Source: Bartonella tamiae Th239 (GTDB lineage Bacteria; Pseudomonadota; Alphaproteobacteria; Rhizobiales; Rhizobiaceae). From it: DNA of 64,000 bases. The notes beneath the pieces are model-generated. The model saw only the letters and a program-made list of their open reading frames with translations. It was not told the origin of the DNA and did no database searches. The stretch covers positions 244,288 through 308,287 of the forward strand of contig NZ_JH725147.1 of NCBI RefSeq assembly GCF_000278275.1. The letters are read 5' to 3'. Below, piece by piece: positions 46,724 through 56,696 of this stretch. Positions within the stretch are counted from its first letter, which is position 1; each line of letters starts with the position of its first letter. The translations under genes and the position numbers were made by a program.

Positions 46724-47962
46724 ATGAAAAAAAATGTTCTCATTATTGGTGCAGGTGGCGTGGCACAAGTCGTCGCACATAAATGTGCGCAAAATAACGA
46801 TATTTTCGGTGATCTTCACATTGCCTCTCGAACATTGCACAAATGCGAAGCAATAATTGCATCTGTAAAAGAGAAAAACTCTATGAAGGTGAAAGGCGTT
46901 TTTCAAACGCATCATCTTGATGCTTTAAATATCAAAGCAACCACTGATCTTATTCGTAAAACACAATGCCAAATTGTCATTAATGTCGGATCTGCATTTT
47001 TAAATATGTCCATTTTATCAGCTTGTCTTGAAACAGGGGCAGCCTATATTGATACTGCCATTCATGAAGATCCTTTAAAAATTTGTGAAACTCCACCATG
47101 GTATGGAAATTATGAATGGCCACGCCGTGAAGAATGTGAGGAAAAGGGGATAACAGCTATTTTGGGTGCAGGTTTTGATCCTGGCGTTGTTAATGCTTAT
47201 GCCGCTTTAGCACGCGATGAGTATTTTGATAAAATGTCCGATATTGACATTATTGATATAAATGCTGGCGATCACGGACGTTGGTTTGCAACGAATTTCG
47301 ATCCGGAGATCAATTTTCGTGAATTTACAGGACAAGTCTGGTCTTGGCAAAACAGCAAATGGACATCAAACACAATGTTTGAAATTGGCCATGAATGGGA
47401 TTTACCCGTCGTTGGAAAATGTAAAGCTTATATGACAGGTCATGATGAAATCCATTCCTTGTCTAAAAATCTTGACGTTCCCAATATTCGTTTTTGGATG
47501 GGATTTGGAGAACGTTATATTACTGTATTTACTGTTTTAAAAAATTTAGGACTTTTGTCAGAACAACCAATAAAAACTGCAGAAGGACAAGAAGTCGTAC
47601 CGCTTAAAGTTGTCAAAGCAGTTTTACCTGACCCCTCTTCACTGGCACCAGATTACACTGGAAAAACCTGCATTGGTGACTTAATAAAAGGAGAAAAAAA
47701 CGGTAAAAAAAGAGAAGTTTTCATTTATAACATATCTGATCATAAAGAGGCTTATAATGAAACGGGCGCACAAGGTATTTCTTATACAGCAGGTGTTCCG
47801 GCAGCAGCAGCGGCTTTGCTCATAGCGCAAGGGGAGTGGGATGTTAAAACAATGGCCAATATCGAAGAATTAACGCCTCAACCTTTCTTAAGAACTTTGG
47901 ACAAAATGGGTATGGAAACACATATTCGCGAAGGTGAAAAAGATAAAAAGCTCAATTTTTAA
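46724..47962 (+). CDS. Carboxynorspermidine/carboxyspermidine synthase (saccharopine dehydrogenase family)
   Basis: This 412-residue enzyme condenses putrescine or diaminopropane with aspartate semialdehyde and reduces the product with NADPH. It has the N-terminal NAD(P) motif VLIIGAGGVAQVVAHKCAQ, then TACHED-like segments GAAYIDTAIHEDP and GITAILGAGFDPGVVNAYAALA, and a C-terminal YTAGVPAAAAALLIAQGEW. Lys1-type saccharopine dehydrogenases share the fold, but pairing with nspC fixes the pathway. AAAGGAGG lies eight bases before the ATG. Together with nspC this gives spermidine without S-adenosylmethionine decarboxylase. Confidence 0.9.
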   Translation: MKKNVLIIGAGGVAQVVAHKCAQNNDIFGDLHIASRTLHKCEAIIASVKEKNSMKVKGVFQTHHLDALNIKATTDLIRKTQCQIVINVGSAFLNMSILSACLETGAAYIDTAIHEDPLKICETPPWYGNYEWPRREECEEKGITAILGAGFDPGVVNAYAALARDEYFDKMSDIDIIDINAGDHGRWFATNFDPEINFREFTGQVWSWQNSKWTSNTMFEIGHEWDLPVVGKCKAYMTGHDEIHSLSKNLDVPNIRFWMGFGERYITVFTVLKNLGLLSEQPIKTAEGQEVVPLKVVKAVLPDPSSLAPDYTGKTCIGDLIKGEKNGKKREVFIYNISDHKEAYNETGAQGISYTAGVPAAAAALLIAQGEWDVKTMANIEELTPQPFLRTLDKMGMETHIREGEKDKKLNF

Positions 47963-48036
47963 AATAAAACTGGTATGGTAGTTATAAAAAAGAACAATTT
48001 TGATTGTTTTTAAACACGCTAAAAAAAGGAAAAGAA

Positions 48037-48549
48037 ATGAATTATCAATATAATACAACCGATAAAATGTAAAAATTTGATAATTATTTATTTAACTTTT
48101 CTTATAATTGGTATTTTTTTCTGTAGTTTTTTCTCTTTAAATGCCTATGCTGATAATACCCTATCAACAAAAATATGCGATTCCAAAATGCGATGGTATC
48201 AACCACATTCATCATTTATCAAATGAGGAAAAAATTAAATTTAAAAAAACCTCAGATAAAATCATTAATGGCAATGCAAAATTTTGGAAAATAGAAAAAG
48301 AAGGTATAAAACCATCATATGTACTCAGAACAATTCATGTCTTAGATACCGATATTACAACGCTACATGATAATGTTATAAGTGCTTTAGATAATAGTGA
48401 TCACCTTCTTTTAGTATTGGGTAAAATTGTCGATAACAATTTGATAACACAAAACTTTATCCGTGATCCAGATTTTTTCGTTTAAGTATCATAAAACATT
48501 GAAAGATTTCATGTCCGAACAGAAGTTTGAAATTTTCAAAAAAAATTAG
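48037..48549 (+). pseudogene. TraB/GumN-family protein remnant, at least three frames
   Basis: The decayed gene starts at an ATG (48037) with AAGGAAAAG upstream. A signal-peptide-like stretch (LIIIYLTFLIIGIFFCSFFSLNAYA) is in a second frame from about 48068. The core FWKIEKEGIKPSYVLRTIHVLDTDITTLHDNVISALDNSD is in a third frame (to 48485), and KTLKDFMSEQKFEIFKKN continues in another frame (48493-48549). The core matches the N-terminal TraB/GumN domain pattern (WKIEK-G-KPSYLFGT-H-TDPR-TTLP), and the last piece matches the GKTL-DFLS segment. The rest is lost. It lies 74 bases after the polyamine synthase gene. Confidence 0.75.
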
Positions 48550-48870
48550 AGAAAAATCATCAATTTATAAGCCTTAATTGTTTTTTTGAAAATAATTTAA
48601 AAAACACAATCAAACATTTTTGTGAAATAAAAAATCACATTGTGAAAATTAGCTTTATTCTATTCACAACCATAGAGTTCATTGATCTTTAGATGAGTGT
48701 ACAAACGACACGACAATTAACACACTTTTAGTCAATCATAATATTATAAATTATAGAAATAAACAGGATCGACAAAACACTATTATAAAAAATAAAACCC
48801 ACCATAATTCATGATGGGTTTATAAAGAGACTCATTTATATCCATAAATGTATGATAAATAAGAATAGTT
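48550..48870. other. Gene-poor interval after the TraB/GumN remnant
   Basis: AT-rich, convergent region. It may contain further unrecognisable TraB/GumN decay up to about 48700. The only clear element is the lpd terminator at 48786-48821. Confidence 0.5.
48786..48821 (-). terminator. Rho-independent terminator after lpd
   Basis: On the minus strand AAACCCATCAT and ATGGTGGGTTT form an 11-pair stem (one G-U) with a five-base loop, followed by TATTTTTTA. It lies 50 bases after the lpd stop codon and ends the TCA-cycle operon. Confidence 0.85.
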
Positions 48871-50277
48871 TTACATATGGATGGGTTTGGCAAATGTGGC
48901 CAGTGCGGCCTCACGTACTGCTTCAGACATGGTTGGATGCGCATGACAGGTACGCCCTAAATCTTCAGACGAACCACCAAATTCCATTAATACAGCAATT
49001 TCATGAATCATTTCGCCCGCACCAAATCCTAAAATATGTCCGCCTAAAACTTTATCTGTTTTTTTACAGGCCAAAATTTTTACCAAACCATCTGTTTTTT
49101 GCATAGAACGCGCACGACCATTTGCCGTAAATGGAAATTTACCCACCTTATAATCAATACCCGCAGCCTTCAATTCTTCTTCTGTTTTACCGACAGAAGC
49201 CACTTCTGGTTCTGTATAGACAACACTTGGTATCACATCAAAATTCACATGACCTTTTTGACCTGCGAGTATTTCAGCAACAGCAACACCCTCATCTTCT
49301 GCTTTATGGGCAAGCATTGGACCTTTAACCACATCACCTATTGCATAAATACCCGTCACATTGGTTTGCCAATAGGCATCAATATCAATGCGCCCACGTT
49401 CATCAAGCTTTACTCCCGCTTCTGTCAAACCAAGCCCATCAGTAAAGGGGCGTCGGCCAGTTGCGACCAAAACAATATCTGCTTCTAAAGCTTCGCTTTC
49501 CCCACCTTTTACAGGTTCATAGGTCACTGTTGCACCCGACGATGTTTTTTCAACACCTGTTACTTTTGCTCCAAACTTATACTCAATTCCTTGTTTTTCC
49601 ATGAGTTTTTGGAATTGTTTAGAAATCTCACCATCCATCTGGCCTAAGGCTTTATCAAGAAACTCAACAATTGTGACCTTTGCTCCAAGTCGGCTCCATA
49701 CAGAACCAAGTTCTGAACCGATAACACCTGCGCCAACAACAACCATTCGTTCTGGAACTTTATCTAGAGCGATAGCGCCTGTTGATGATACAATCACCTT
49801 TTCATCAATTTCAACATTCAAACCTGGAATCCCAGATATATCTGATCCAGTTGCAATGATAATATTTTTAGTTTCTAAAATTTTGGTACCGCTATCGTTT
49901 TTTGTTACCTCAACTTTGCCTGTACCTAAAATTTTGGCATGACCATAAATCGTGTCAATTTTATTTTTCTTCATAAGAAAACTAACGCCACTTGTGTTGG
50001 CATCTACCGTTGTTTTTTTATGATTCATCATCGCATCAAGATCAAGTTTTGGCTCTGAAACCAAAACGCCTAAACTCTCAAAACCATGATGAGCTTGCGC
50101 AAAAACTTCAGAAGCATAAAGCAAAGCTTTAGAAGGGATACAACCCACATTAAGACATGTCCCGCCTAATGTTTCACGCTTTTCAATAATAGCTGTTTGC
50201 AATCCTAATTGCGCAGCTTTAATTGCTGCGACATAGCCACCTGGTCCTGCACCAATTACGACAACATCATATGACAT
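48871..50277 (-). CDS. lpd: Dihydrolipoamide dehydrogenase (E3)
   Basis: E3 reoxidises the lipoyl groups of 2-oxoacid dehydrogenase complexes with NAD+. The 468-residue protein has an FAD motif VVVIGAGPGGYVAAIKAAQLG, the redox disulfide GGTCLNVGCIPSKALL, the NAD motif MVVVGAGVIGSELGSVWSRLGAKVTIVE, YAIGDVVKGPMLAHKAEDEG, and the C-terminal catalytic HAHPTMSEA. As the last gene of the sucABCD/mdh operon it is the E3 dedicated to oxoglutarate dehydrogenase; a separate pyruvate dehydrogenase E3 may exist elsewhere. Confidence 0.96.
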   Translation of the reverse strand: MSYDVVVIGAGPGGYVAAIKAAQLGLQTAIIEKRETLGGTCLNVGCIPSKALLYASEVFAQAHHGFESLGVLVSEPKLDLDAMMNHKKTTVDANTSGVSFLMKKNKIDTIYGHAKILGTGKVEVTKNDSGTKILETKNIIIATGSDISGIPGLNVEIDEKVIVSSTGAIALDKVPERMVVVGAGVIGSELGSVWSRLGAKVTIVEFLDKALGQMDGEISKQFQKLMEKQGIEYKFGAKVTGVEKTSSGATVTYEPVKGGESEALEADIVLVATGRRPFTDGLGLTEAGVKLDERGRIDIDAYWQTNVTGIYAIGDVVKGPMLAHKAEDEGVAVAEILAGQKGHVNFDVIPSVVYTEPEVASVGKTEEELKAAGIDYKVGKFPFTANGRARSMQKTDGLVKILACKKTDKVLGGHILGFGAGEMIHEIAVLMEFGGSSEDLGRTCHAHPTMSEAVREAALATFAKPIHM

Positions 50278-50326
50278 TATATTTCCTTTCTTTGCGGCTT
50301 AAAAGCCTCATCTATAAGCGATTATT

Positions 50327-50977
50327 TTACGTTGCTTTTTGAAATATCAGCCGAATACCAAATCCAATAAATACAAAACCACATAAGCGATCAATCCACT
50401 TTGATGCACGATTAAATGCCGCACGCATCATAGGGGCCGTCATAAAAAGGCTTACCATAACAAACCAGATGATCAATAAAACCGACATGGATAAACCATA
50501 TCCTAATTTCATCGTCGTTGGTGTAGAGACATTGACCAATGTTGAAAATATAGAAAGAAAGAAAAAGACAGCTTTTGGGTTTAAAACATTGACAACAAAG
50601 CCAATCATATAGGCAGATTTTAAGCTTTGAGCCTGTTTTGCTTTCACCAATTTTTTCTTATCATTATTTTCAACTAAAAGCATTGTTCCATTCGACGTTA
50701 ATGCCTTCAAACCAATATAAAACAGATATGCAACACCTAGCCATTTAACAATATTAAACAATAGTAGTGATTGGGTAATAATGATACCAAGTCCTAAAAC
50801 CGTATAAGTAACATGAACTAATAACGCACTTCCAATACCAAAGGATGTCATCATGGCATGACGTCTACCAAAAACTAACGATTGTCGAATAACAATAGCA
50901 AGATCAGCACCAGGTGTAATGGCTGCAATCATAAAAACTGCCATAAGTGTTGCCCATTCATGGAGAATATCATGCAT
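50327..50977 (-). CDS. LysE/RhtB-family exporter
   Basis: This 216-residue protein has about six membrane helices and begins with the LysE/RhtB signature AVFMIAAITPGADLAIVIRQSLVFGRRHAMMTSFGIGSALLVHVTYTVLGLG. LLFNIVKWLGVAYLFYIGLKAL and FVVNVLNPKAVFFFLSIFSTLV also fit. Family members export amino acids such as lysine, homoserine, threonine or leucine; the substrate here is unknown. It is embedded in the suc operon, three bases after the MAPEG gene and 49 bases before lpd. Confidence 0.88.
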   Translation of the reverse strand: MHDILHEWATLMAVFMIAAITPGADLAIVIRQSLVFGRRHAMMTSFGIGSALLVHVTYTVLGLGIIITQSLLLFNIVKWLGVAYLFYIGLKALTSNGTMLLVENNDKKKLVKAKQAQSLKSAYMIGFVVNVLNPKAVFFFLSIFSTLVNVSTPTTMKLGYGLSMSVLLIIWFVMVSLFMTAPMMRAAFNRASKWIDRLCGFVFIGFGIRLIFQKAT

Positions 50978-50980
50978 TTT

Positions 50981-51376
50981 TTATCTCCATAAAGCCGCAA
51001 ACATAATTGCAAGCCCAACAATTGAAAACAGCCATATAATTGAACGTATATAAGGGATCCCTAAAAGATAAAACGGCAAATAAAGCATTCGAGCCACCAA
51101 CCATATAATACCACCAAAAACGGTTAAAATTATATCTGATGGATAAAAGGCACTCATCAGCATAAGCGCTAAAAATGCAAGATAGGTTTCACGAAAATTT
51201 GCACTGGCACGCACTGCTCTTCCTGCAATTGGTGATAAAGCGATACCGCTATGATCCCTTGGACCAGCATTCCAAGCACGCCCTTTGTCTTTGGTCACAA
51301 AGAAAGCTTGTAAAAAAATATGCACCATCAACATAATGACACTTAAGGCCAATAATGTTGCTGGTGCATTGATCAT
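50981..51376 (-). CDS. MAPEG-family membrane protein
   Basis: The protein of about 131 residues has four hydrophobic helices and the bacterial MAPEG pattern: HIFLQAFFVTKDKGRAWNAGPRDH, AGRAVRASANFRETYLAFLALML and WLVARMLYLPFYLLGIPYIRSIIW. The family includes glutathione transferases of the eicosanoid/leukotriene type; bacterial members are poorly characterised. The frame is open to a GTG at 51388, but ATG 51376 has GTGGATG upstream. It sits between sucB and the LysE exporter within the operon. Confidence 0.82.
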   Translation of the reverse strand: MINAPATLLALSVIMLMVHIFLQAFFVTKDKGRAWNAGPRDHSGIALSPIAGRAVRASANFRETYLAFLALMLMSAFYPSDIILTVFGGIIWLVARMLYLPFYLLGIPYIRSIIWLFSIVGLAIMFAALWR

Positions 51377-51391
51377 AACATCATCCACTTT

Positions 51392-52624
51392 TTAAAGATC
51401 AAGAACCAACCGTTCTGGATCTTCAAGGCTTTCTTTTACACGAACAAGGAAAGTTACTGCTTCCTGACCATCAACAATACGATGATCATAAGAAAGAGCA
51501 AGATACATCATTGGGCGCACAACGATTTGCCCACCAACGACCATAGCGCGCTCTTTAATGGCATGCATCCCCAAAATACCCGATTGCGGTGCATTCAAAA
51601 TAGGTGTTGACATAAGAGAGCCATAAACACCACCATTGGTAATGGTAAATGTCCCACCTTGCATATCAGCAACAGAAAGTTTGCCATCACGTGCCAAACG
51701 ACCAAGTCTTCCGATTTCTTTTTCAATATCAGCAATAGACATTTGATCGGCATCACGAACAACAGGAACAACAAGCCCCTTTTCAGTGCCAACAGCAATC
51801 CCTGCATTGACATAATTTTTATAGATCAAATCAGTACCGTCAATTTCAGCATTGACAGCTGGTATTTCTTTTAAAGCATGACAAACAGCTTTGGTAAAAA
51901 ACCCCATAAAGCCAAGTTTCACGCCATGTTTCTTTTCAAAAATATCTTTATAACGTTTGCGCAAATCCATGACAGCTGACATATCCACTTCATTAAATGT
52001 TGTCAGCATAGCAGCGGTATTTTGTGCATCTTTCAAACGACGCGCAATTGTTTGACGCAATTTTGTCATACGAACACGCTCTTCACGAGCGGCATCGTGC
52101 GGCGCAGAAGCCGCTCGTGGTGCACTCGTTTGTGGAGCAGAAGATGATGTCCCTTTTGAAAGAGCATCAAGGACATCTCCTTTTAAAATTTGTCCACGTT
52201 TGCCTGATCCATCAATTTGATCAGAAGACAAATTGTTTTCTGCCATTATTTTTGAAGCAGATGGTGCAGCCGGCTGAGAGACAGTTGCATATTCTGATGC
52301 TGTCTTTTGCTTATCACTTGAAGATGTAGATGAAGGCTGAGATGCTAGTGTTTCTGCCTTTGGTTGCGCTGGCGAAGTTCCTGCCGCACCTTCTTCAACA
52401 GACGCTAAAAGAGCGCCAACTTCAACCGTATCGCTTTCTTTAGCAACAATTTCAGATAATTTTCCAGCAACAGGTGAGGGCACCTCAACTGTCACCTTAT
52501 CGGTTTCCAATTCAACCAACGGTTCATCCATTTCAACGGCATCACCTGGTTGTTTAAACCATTTTCCAATTGTTGCTTCGGTAACGGATTCACCCAAAGT
52601 TGGAACGCGAATTTCTGTAGCCAT
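51392..52624 (-). CDS. sucB: 2-Oxoglutarate dehydrogenase E2 (dihydrolipoyl succinyltransferase)
   Basis: This 410-residue E2 forms the core of the oxoglutarate dehydrogenase complex. It has one N-terminal lipoyl domain (residues 1-76) with the lipoylated lysine in [15 protein letters not shown], an Ala/Ser/Pro-rich linker, and a peripheral subunit-binding domain around 125-155 ([33 protein letters not shown]). The catalytic domain, about 175-410, carries the active-site His in [15 protein letters not shown]. It is 32 bases after sucA. Confidence 0.96.
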   Translation of the reverse strand: MATEIRVPTLGESVTEATIGKWFKQPGDAVEMDEPLVELETDKVTVEVPSPVAGKLSEIVAKESDTVEVGALLASVEEGAAGTSPAQPKAETLASQPSSTSSSDKQKTASEYATVSQPAAPSASKIMAENNLSSDQIDGSGKRGQILKGDVLDALSKGTSSSAPQTSAPRAASAPHDAAREERVRMTKLRQTIARRLKDAQNTAAMLTTFNEVDMSAVMDLRKRYKDIFEKKHGVKLGFMGFFTKAVCHALKEIPAVNAEIDGTDLIYKNYVNAGIAVGTEKGLVVPVVRDADQMSIADIEKEIGRLGRLARDGKLSVADMQGGTFTITNGGVYGSLMSTPILNAPQSGILGMHAIKERAMVVGGQIVVRPMMYLALSYDHRIVDGQEAVTFLVRVKESLEDPERLVLDL

Positions 52625-52656
52625 AATATTTTTCCATAAATCAGAAGGTTTAAAAA

Positions 52657-55653
52657 TTAAGCCAATGCGTCTTCAAGGAAAGCCGCAAGCTGTTCAAGAT
52701 GTTTTGACATAAGTCCGGTTGCTGGGGAGGCACTGGCTGGGCGACCAGCATAGCGCGCACGGGCATATTTTGCACCGATATGAGCAAGAACCCACTCCAG
52801 ATAAGGCTCAATAAACGACCAAGCCCCCATATTTTTAGGTTCTTCCTGACACCATACAATTTCAGCATCTAAAAAGCGCGATAAAACATTAACAAGCGCT
52901 TTTGCAGGAAAGGGGTAAAGTTGCTCAACACGCAAAAGATAAACATCATCGATACCACGTTTTTCACGTTCTTCATAAAGATCATAATAAACCTTACCTG
53001 AACACAAAACAATCCGACGAATTTGATTATCTTTTTGCAGTTTAATCGGTTGATCATTTAAATATTCCGCATCATCCAATAGCAAGCGGTGAAAGGTCGT
53101 ATCCGCTTCCATCTCACTTAAAGATGATACAGCACGCTTATGACGCAAGAGTGATTTTGGTGTCATAAGAACAAGTGGTTTGCGAAAATCTCGTTTAATC
53201 TGACGGCGTAGAATATGAAAATAATTTGCAGGTGTGGTACAATTTGCCACTTGCATATTATCTTCTGCACAAAGTTGTAAAAACCGTTCTAATCGAGCAG
53301 AGGAATGTTCTGGTCCTTGTCCTTCAAAACCATGGGGCAATAAACATACGAGACCCGACATTCTTAACCATTTACGCTCACCTGAAGAAATAAATTGGTC
53401 AAAAACAACTTGCGCACCATTAGCAAAATCACCAAATTGAGCTTCCCATAAAGTCAGACCGCGCGGTTCAGCAAGCGAATAACCATATTCATATCCTAAT
53501 ACTGCCTCCTCCGAAAGCATGGAATTGATCACTTCATAAATCGCTTGGCCTTTTTGCAAATTATTTAAAGGAATATAGCGATTTTCATTTTCTTGATCAT
53601 AAAGCACAGAATGACGTTGGCTAAATGTACCTCGTTCCACATCTTCACCTGATAAGCGAATAGGGGAACCTTCTATACATAATGAACCAAAGGCTAAAGC
53701 CTCAGCGGTGGCCCAATCAATACCCTGACCTGTTTCAAACATTTTGGCACGATTATCAAGAAAACGCTGAATGGTTTTATGAACATGAAAATCAGCTGGA
53801 AGTTCAACAAGTTTATGGCCTATTTCTTTTAAGGTTTTTGCCGCAACGCCTGTTGCACCACGACGTTGTTCATCGCCATTATCCGCAACTTTCAATCCCG
53901 TCCAAGTTCCATCAAGCCAATCAGCCTTATTGGGTTTATAAGTTGAACCTGCTTCAAATTCGACTTCAAGCTTATCACGCCAGCTATGCTTTTGTTCAAT
54001 AATTTCTTGTTCATTGACAAGCCCTTCTTGAACAAGTTTATCGCCATAAAGCTGTAATGTTGTTTTATGACCACGTATGGCTTTATACATTAGCGGCTGT
54101 GTAAACGAAGGTTCATCACCTTCATTATGACCAAATCGACGATAACAGAACATATCAATGACCACAGGCTTATGGAAAATTTGACGAAATTCTGTCGCAA
54201 CTTTTGCAACAAATACAACCGCTTCTGGATCATCACCATTGACATGAAAAATCGGTGCATCAATCATCTTTGCGACATCAGATGGATAAGGTGAGGAGCG
54301 CGAAAAACGTGGATTGGTTGTAAAGCCAATTTGGTTATTAATAATAAAATGAATGGAACCGGCAACACGATAGCCTTTTAAACCTGAAAGACCAAGAGTT
54401 TCTTGAATAACTCCTTGACCTGCAAAAGCTGCATCACCATGAATAAGCAATGGCATAACTTTTGCCCGTTCACTTAAAGGTATCAGATCAGTACGGGTGG
54501 GGCCTACAAGCTGATCTTGTTTAGCACGCGCCTTACCAATAACCACTGGATCTACAATTTCCAAATGTGAAGGATTGGGCAAAAGTGACAAATGCACTTT
54601 ATTGCCATCAAATTCGCGATCAGATGACGTTCCAAGGTGATATTTTACATCGCCTGAACCTTCAACATCATCAGGTTTATAAGATCCACCTTTAAACTCA
54701 TGAAAAATAGCACGATGAGGTTTAGAAAGAACTTGAGATAAAACATTAAGACGACCACGATGGGCCATACCAAATATTATTTCTTCAACGCCAAGCGCAC
54801 CACCACGTTTGATAATTTGTTCCAAAGCAGGGATAAGCGCTTCACCACCATCAAGACCAAAACGTTTTGTTCCTTTATATTTTGTATCAAGGAATTGTTC
54901 AAAACCTTCTGCTTCTATTAATTTTTTTAAAATGGCTTTTTTGCCTTCAGGTGTAAAGGCAACCTGCTGCTCAGGCCCTTCAATACGTTCTTGAATCCAC
55001 GCTTTTTGTGAAGGATCAGAAATATGCATAAATTCCACACCAATGGTTGAACAATAAGTGCGGTTAAGAATTTCTAACATTTGCGGGATCGTCGCATATT
55101 CAAGACCCAGCATATTATCAATAAAGATTTCACGACCATAATCTTCAGGCGAAAAACCATAGGTTTCAGGCGAAAGCTCGTTATAATCTTCTGGCTTTTC
55201 AGCAAGTTGTAAAGGATCAAGTTTTGCGTGCAAATGTCCACGCATACGATATGCACGAATCATCATAATCGCACGAACAGAATCACGCGCGGCGTGAATA
55301 ATATCACTTTCATTGACGTTTTCTTTACCACTTAAAGCAGCCTGTTCCGCTTTGTTTTTAAGCTTTTCGCCAATATATTTTTCAATGACCGGCCAATTTC
55401 CATCTAATGCCGAAACCAATTCACCACTTTCTTTCAGCGGCCAATTCTTACGTTTCCATGAAGCTCCTTCAGCATTTTTCAAAACATCTTCTTTATCATC
55501 TTGAAGACTATCAAAAAATTCACGCCACTGAGGATCTACATTTGCAGGATTTTTTTCATATTCGGCATAAAGCTGATCTATGTAATCTGCATTGCCACCG
55601 TATAAAAACGATGTTTGCTCATAAAGATCGTTGGACTGGTCTTGCCTTGCCAT
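52657..55653 (-). CDS. sucA: 2-Oxoglutarate dehydrogenase E1
   Basis: SucA decarboxylates 2-oxoglutarate with thiamine diphosphate. The 998-residue protein is full length: an N-terminal [23 protein letters not shown]2-binding segment, [19 protein letters not shown], the active-site [11 protein letters not shown], the ThDP motif region [10 protein letters not shown]...NNQIGFTT, and [11 protein letters not shown]. The pyrimidine domain has [29 protein letters not shown]. Its leader has an unusual hairpin between the ribosome site and the ATG (see 55654-55685). Confidence 0.97.
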   Translation of the reverse strand: MARQDQSNDLYEQTSFLYGGNADYIDQLYAEYEKNPANVDPQWREFFDSLQDDKEDVLKNAEGASWKRKNWPLKESGELVSALDGNWPVIEKYIGEKLKNKAEQAALSGKENVNESDIIHAARDSVRAIMMIRAYRMRGHLHAKLDPLQLAEKPEDYNELSPETYGFSPEDYGREIFIDNMLGLEYATIPQMLEILNRTYCSTIGVEFMHISDPSQKAWIQERIEGPEQQVAFTPEGKKAILKKLIEAEGFEQFLDTKYKGTKRFGLDGGEALIPALEQIIKRGGALGVEEIIFGMAHRGRLNVLSQVLSKPHRAIFHEFKGGSYKPDDVEGSGDVKYHLGTSSDREFDGNKVHLSLLPNPSHLEIVDPVVIGKARAKQDQLVGPTRTDLIPLSERAKVMPLLIHGDAAFAGQGVIQETLGLSGLKGYRVAGSIHFIINNQIGFTTNPRFSRSSPYPSDVAKMIDAPIFHVNGDDPEAVVFVAKVATEFRQIFHKPVVIDMFCYRRFGHNEGDEPSFTQPLMYKAIRGHKTTLQLYGDKLVQEGLVNEQEIIEQKHSWRDKLEVEFEAGSTYKPNKADWLDGTWTGLKVADNGDEQRRGATGVAAKTLKEIGHKLVELPADFHVHKTIQRFLDNRAKMFETGQGIDWATAEALAFGSLCIEGSPIRLSGEDVERGTFSQRHSVLYDQENENRYIPLNNLQKGQAIYEVINSMLSEEAVLGYEYGYSLAEPRGLTLWEAQFGDFANGAQVVFDQFISSGERKWLRMSGLVCLLPHGFEGQGPEHSSARLERFLQLCAEDNMQVANCTTPANYFHILRRQIKRDFRKPLVLMTPKSLLRHKRAVSSLSEMEADTTFHRLLLDDAEYLNDQPIKLQKDNQIRRIVLCSGKVYYDLYEEREKRGIDDVYLLRVEQLYPFPAKALVNVLSRFLDAEIVWCQEEPKNMGAWSFIEPYLEWVLAHIGAKYARARYAGRPASASPATGLMSKHLEQLAAFLEDALA

Positions 55654-55685
55654 TTCTATTGCCGGAACGACTGTTCCGTCTCCTT
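55654..55685 (-). promoter_or_regulatory. sucA leader: Shine-Dalgarno separated from ATG by a hairpin
   Basis: AAGGAG (55680-55685, minus strand) lies 26 bases before the sucA ATG, too far for normal initiation. Between them CGGAAC-AGTC-GTTCCG (55663-55678) forms a six-pair hairpin. Folding would leave an effective spacing of about ten bases. No closer ribosome site is visible. Confidence 0.55.
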
Positions 55686-55750
55686 AAAATCCGTGGTTAA
55701 TTTCCAACGGATATTGTTAAATGAAGCCTTATGCTTCGGTTACGATTGTT

Positions 55751-55774
55751 GTGTTCGCCAATAATGGCGAACAC
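55751..55774. other. Perfect hairpin between sucD and sucA
   Basis: GTGTTCGCCA and TGGCGAACAC form a ten-pair stem around a four-base loop, 16 bases after the sucD stop codon. There is no T tract on the minus strand, so it is more likely an RNA-stability or processing element between sucCD and sucAB than a terminator. Confidence 0.6.
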
Positions 55775-55789
55775 TTAAGCTTTTAAAAA

Positions 55790-56692
55790 TTATCCCTTTA
55801 AAACCTCTACCAAGGTTTTACCAAGTTGTGCTGGTGAAGGAGAAACACGAATACCTGCCGACTCCATGGCAGCAATCTTATCTTCTGCTCCCCCTTTACC
55901 ACCAGAAATCACAGCTCCAGCATGACCCATTGTGCGTCCTGGAGGCGCTGTACGTCCAGCAATAAAACCAACAGTAGGTTTTTTACGACCTTTTTTGGCT
56001 TCATCTTTTAAAAATTGCGCTGCATCTTCTTCAGCAGAACCACCAATTTCACCAATCATCACAATTGACTGTGTTGCATCATCAGCCAAAAACATTTCTA
56101 AAACGTCAATAAATTCAGTTCCTTTAACAGGATCACCACCAATACCGACCGCTGTTGTCTGACCAAGTCCTTCATGAGAGGTTTGAAAAACCGCCTCATA
56201 GGTTAAGGTTCCCGAACGAGACACCACACCAACAGAGCCTTTTTTGAATATTGACCCTGGCATAATGCCAATTTTGCATTCATCAGGCGTTAAGACTCCA
56301 GGACAATTTGGTCCAATCAAACGTGATTTTGATTGATCAAGGCGGGCTTTAACATTGACCATATCAACAATGGGAATACCTTCTGTAATACAGACAATAA
56401 GACCAATTTCTGCTTCAATCGCTTCAATAATAGCCGCTGCAGCGCCTACAGGGGGAACATAAATCACAGATGCATCCGCACCTGTTTTTTCTTTCCCCTC
56501 AGCAACGCTTGAAAAAATCGGCAATTGTTCGCCATTTGAACCTTGCCAGGTTTCGCCACCTTTTTTAGGATTCACGCCACCAACCATTTGCGTACCGTGA
56601 TAAGCAAGTGCTTGTTCTGTATGAAATGTTCCTGTTTTACCAGTCAGTCCTTGTACGAGAACTTTCGTATTTTTGTTGACCAAAATCGACAT
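55790..56692 (-). CDS. sucD: Succinyl-CoA ligase subunit alpha
   Basis: This 300-residue alpha subunit carries the phosphohistidine in [30 protein letters not shown]. The N-terminal CoA-binding domain has [30 protein letters not shown] and [51 protein letters not shown] and [10 protein letters not shown] also fit. With SucC it makes ATP or GTP from succinyl-CoA. The gene follows sucC by four bases. Confidence 0.97.
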   Translation of the reverse strand: MSILVNKNTKVLVQGLTGKTGTFHTEQALAYHGTQMVGGVNPKKGGETWQGSNGEQLPIFSSVAEGKEKTGADASVIYVPPVGAAAAIIEAIEAEIGLIVCITEGIPIVDMVNVKARLDQSKSRLIGPNCPGVLTPDECKIGIMPGSIFKKGSVGVVSRSGTLTYEAVFQTSHEGLGQTTAVGIGGDPVKGTEFIDVLEMFLADDATQSIVMIGEIGGSAEEDAAQFLKDEAKKGRKKPTVGFIAGRTAPPGRTMGHAGAVISGGKGGAEDKIAAMESAGIRVSPSPAQLGKTLVEVLKG

Positions 56693-56696
56693 ATCT

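Noticed and set aside
48141..48485. Intact 114-codon hypothetical gene
   Set aside because: The frame has no signal peptide or ribosome site, while the missing pieces lie in order in other frames; better explained as part of the TraB/GumN pseudogene.
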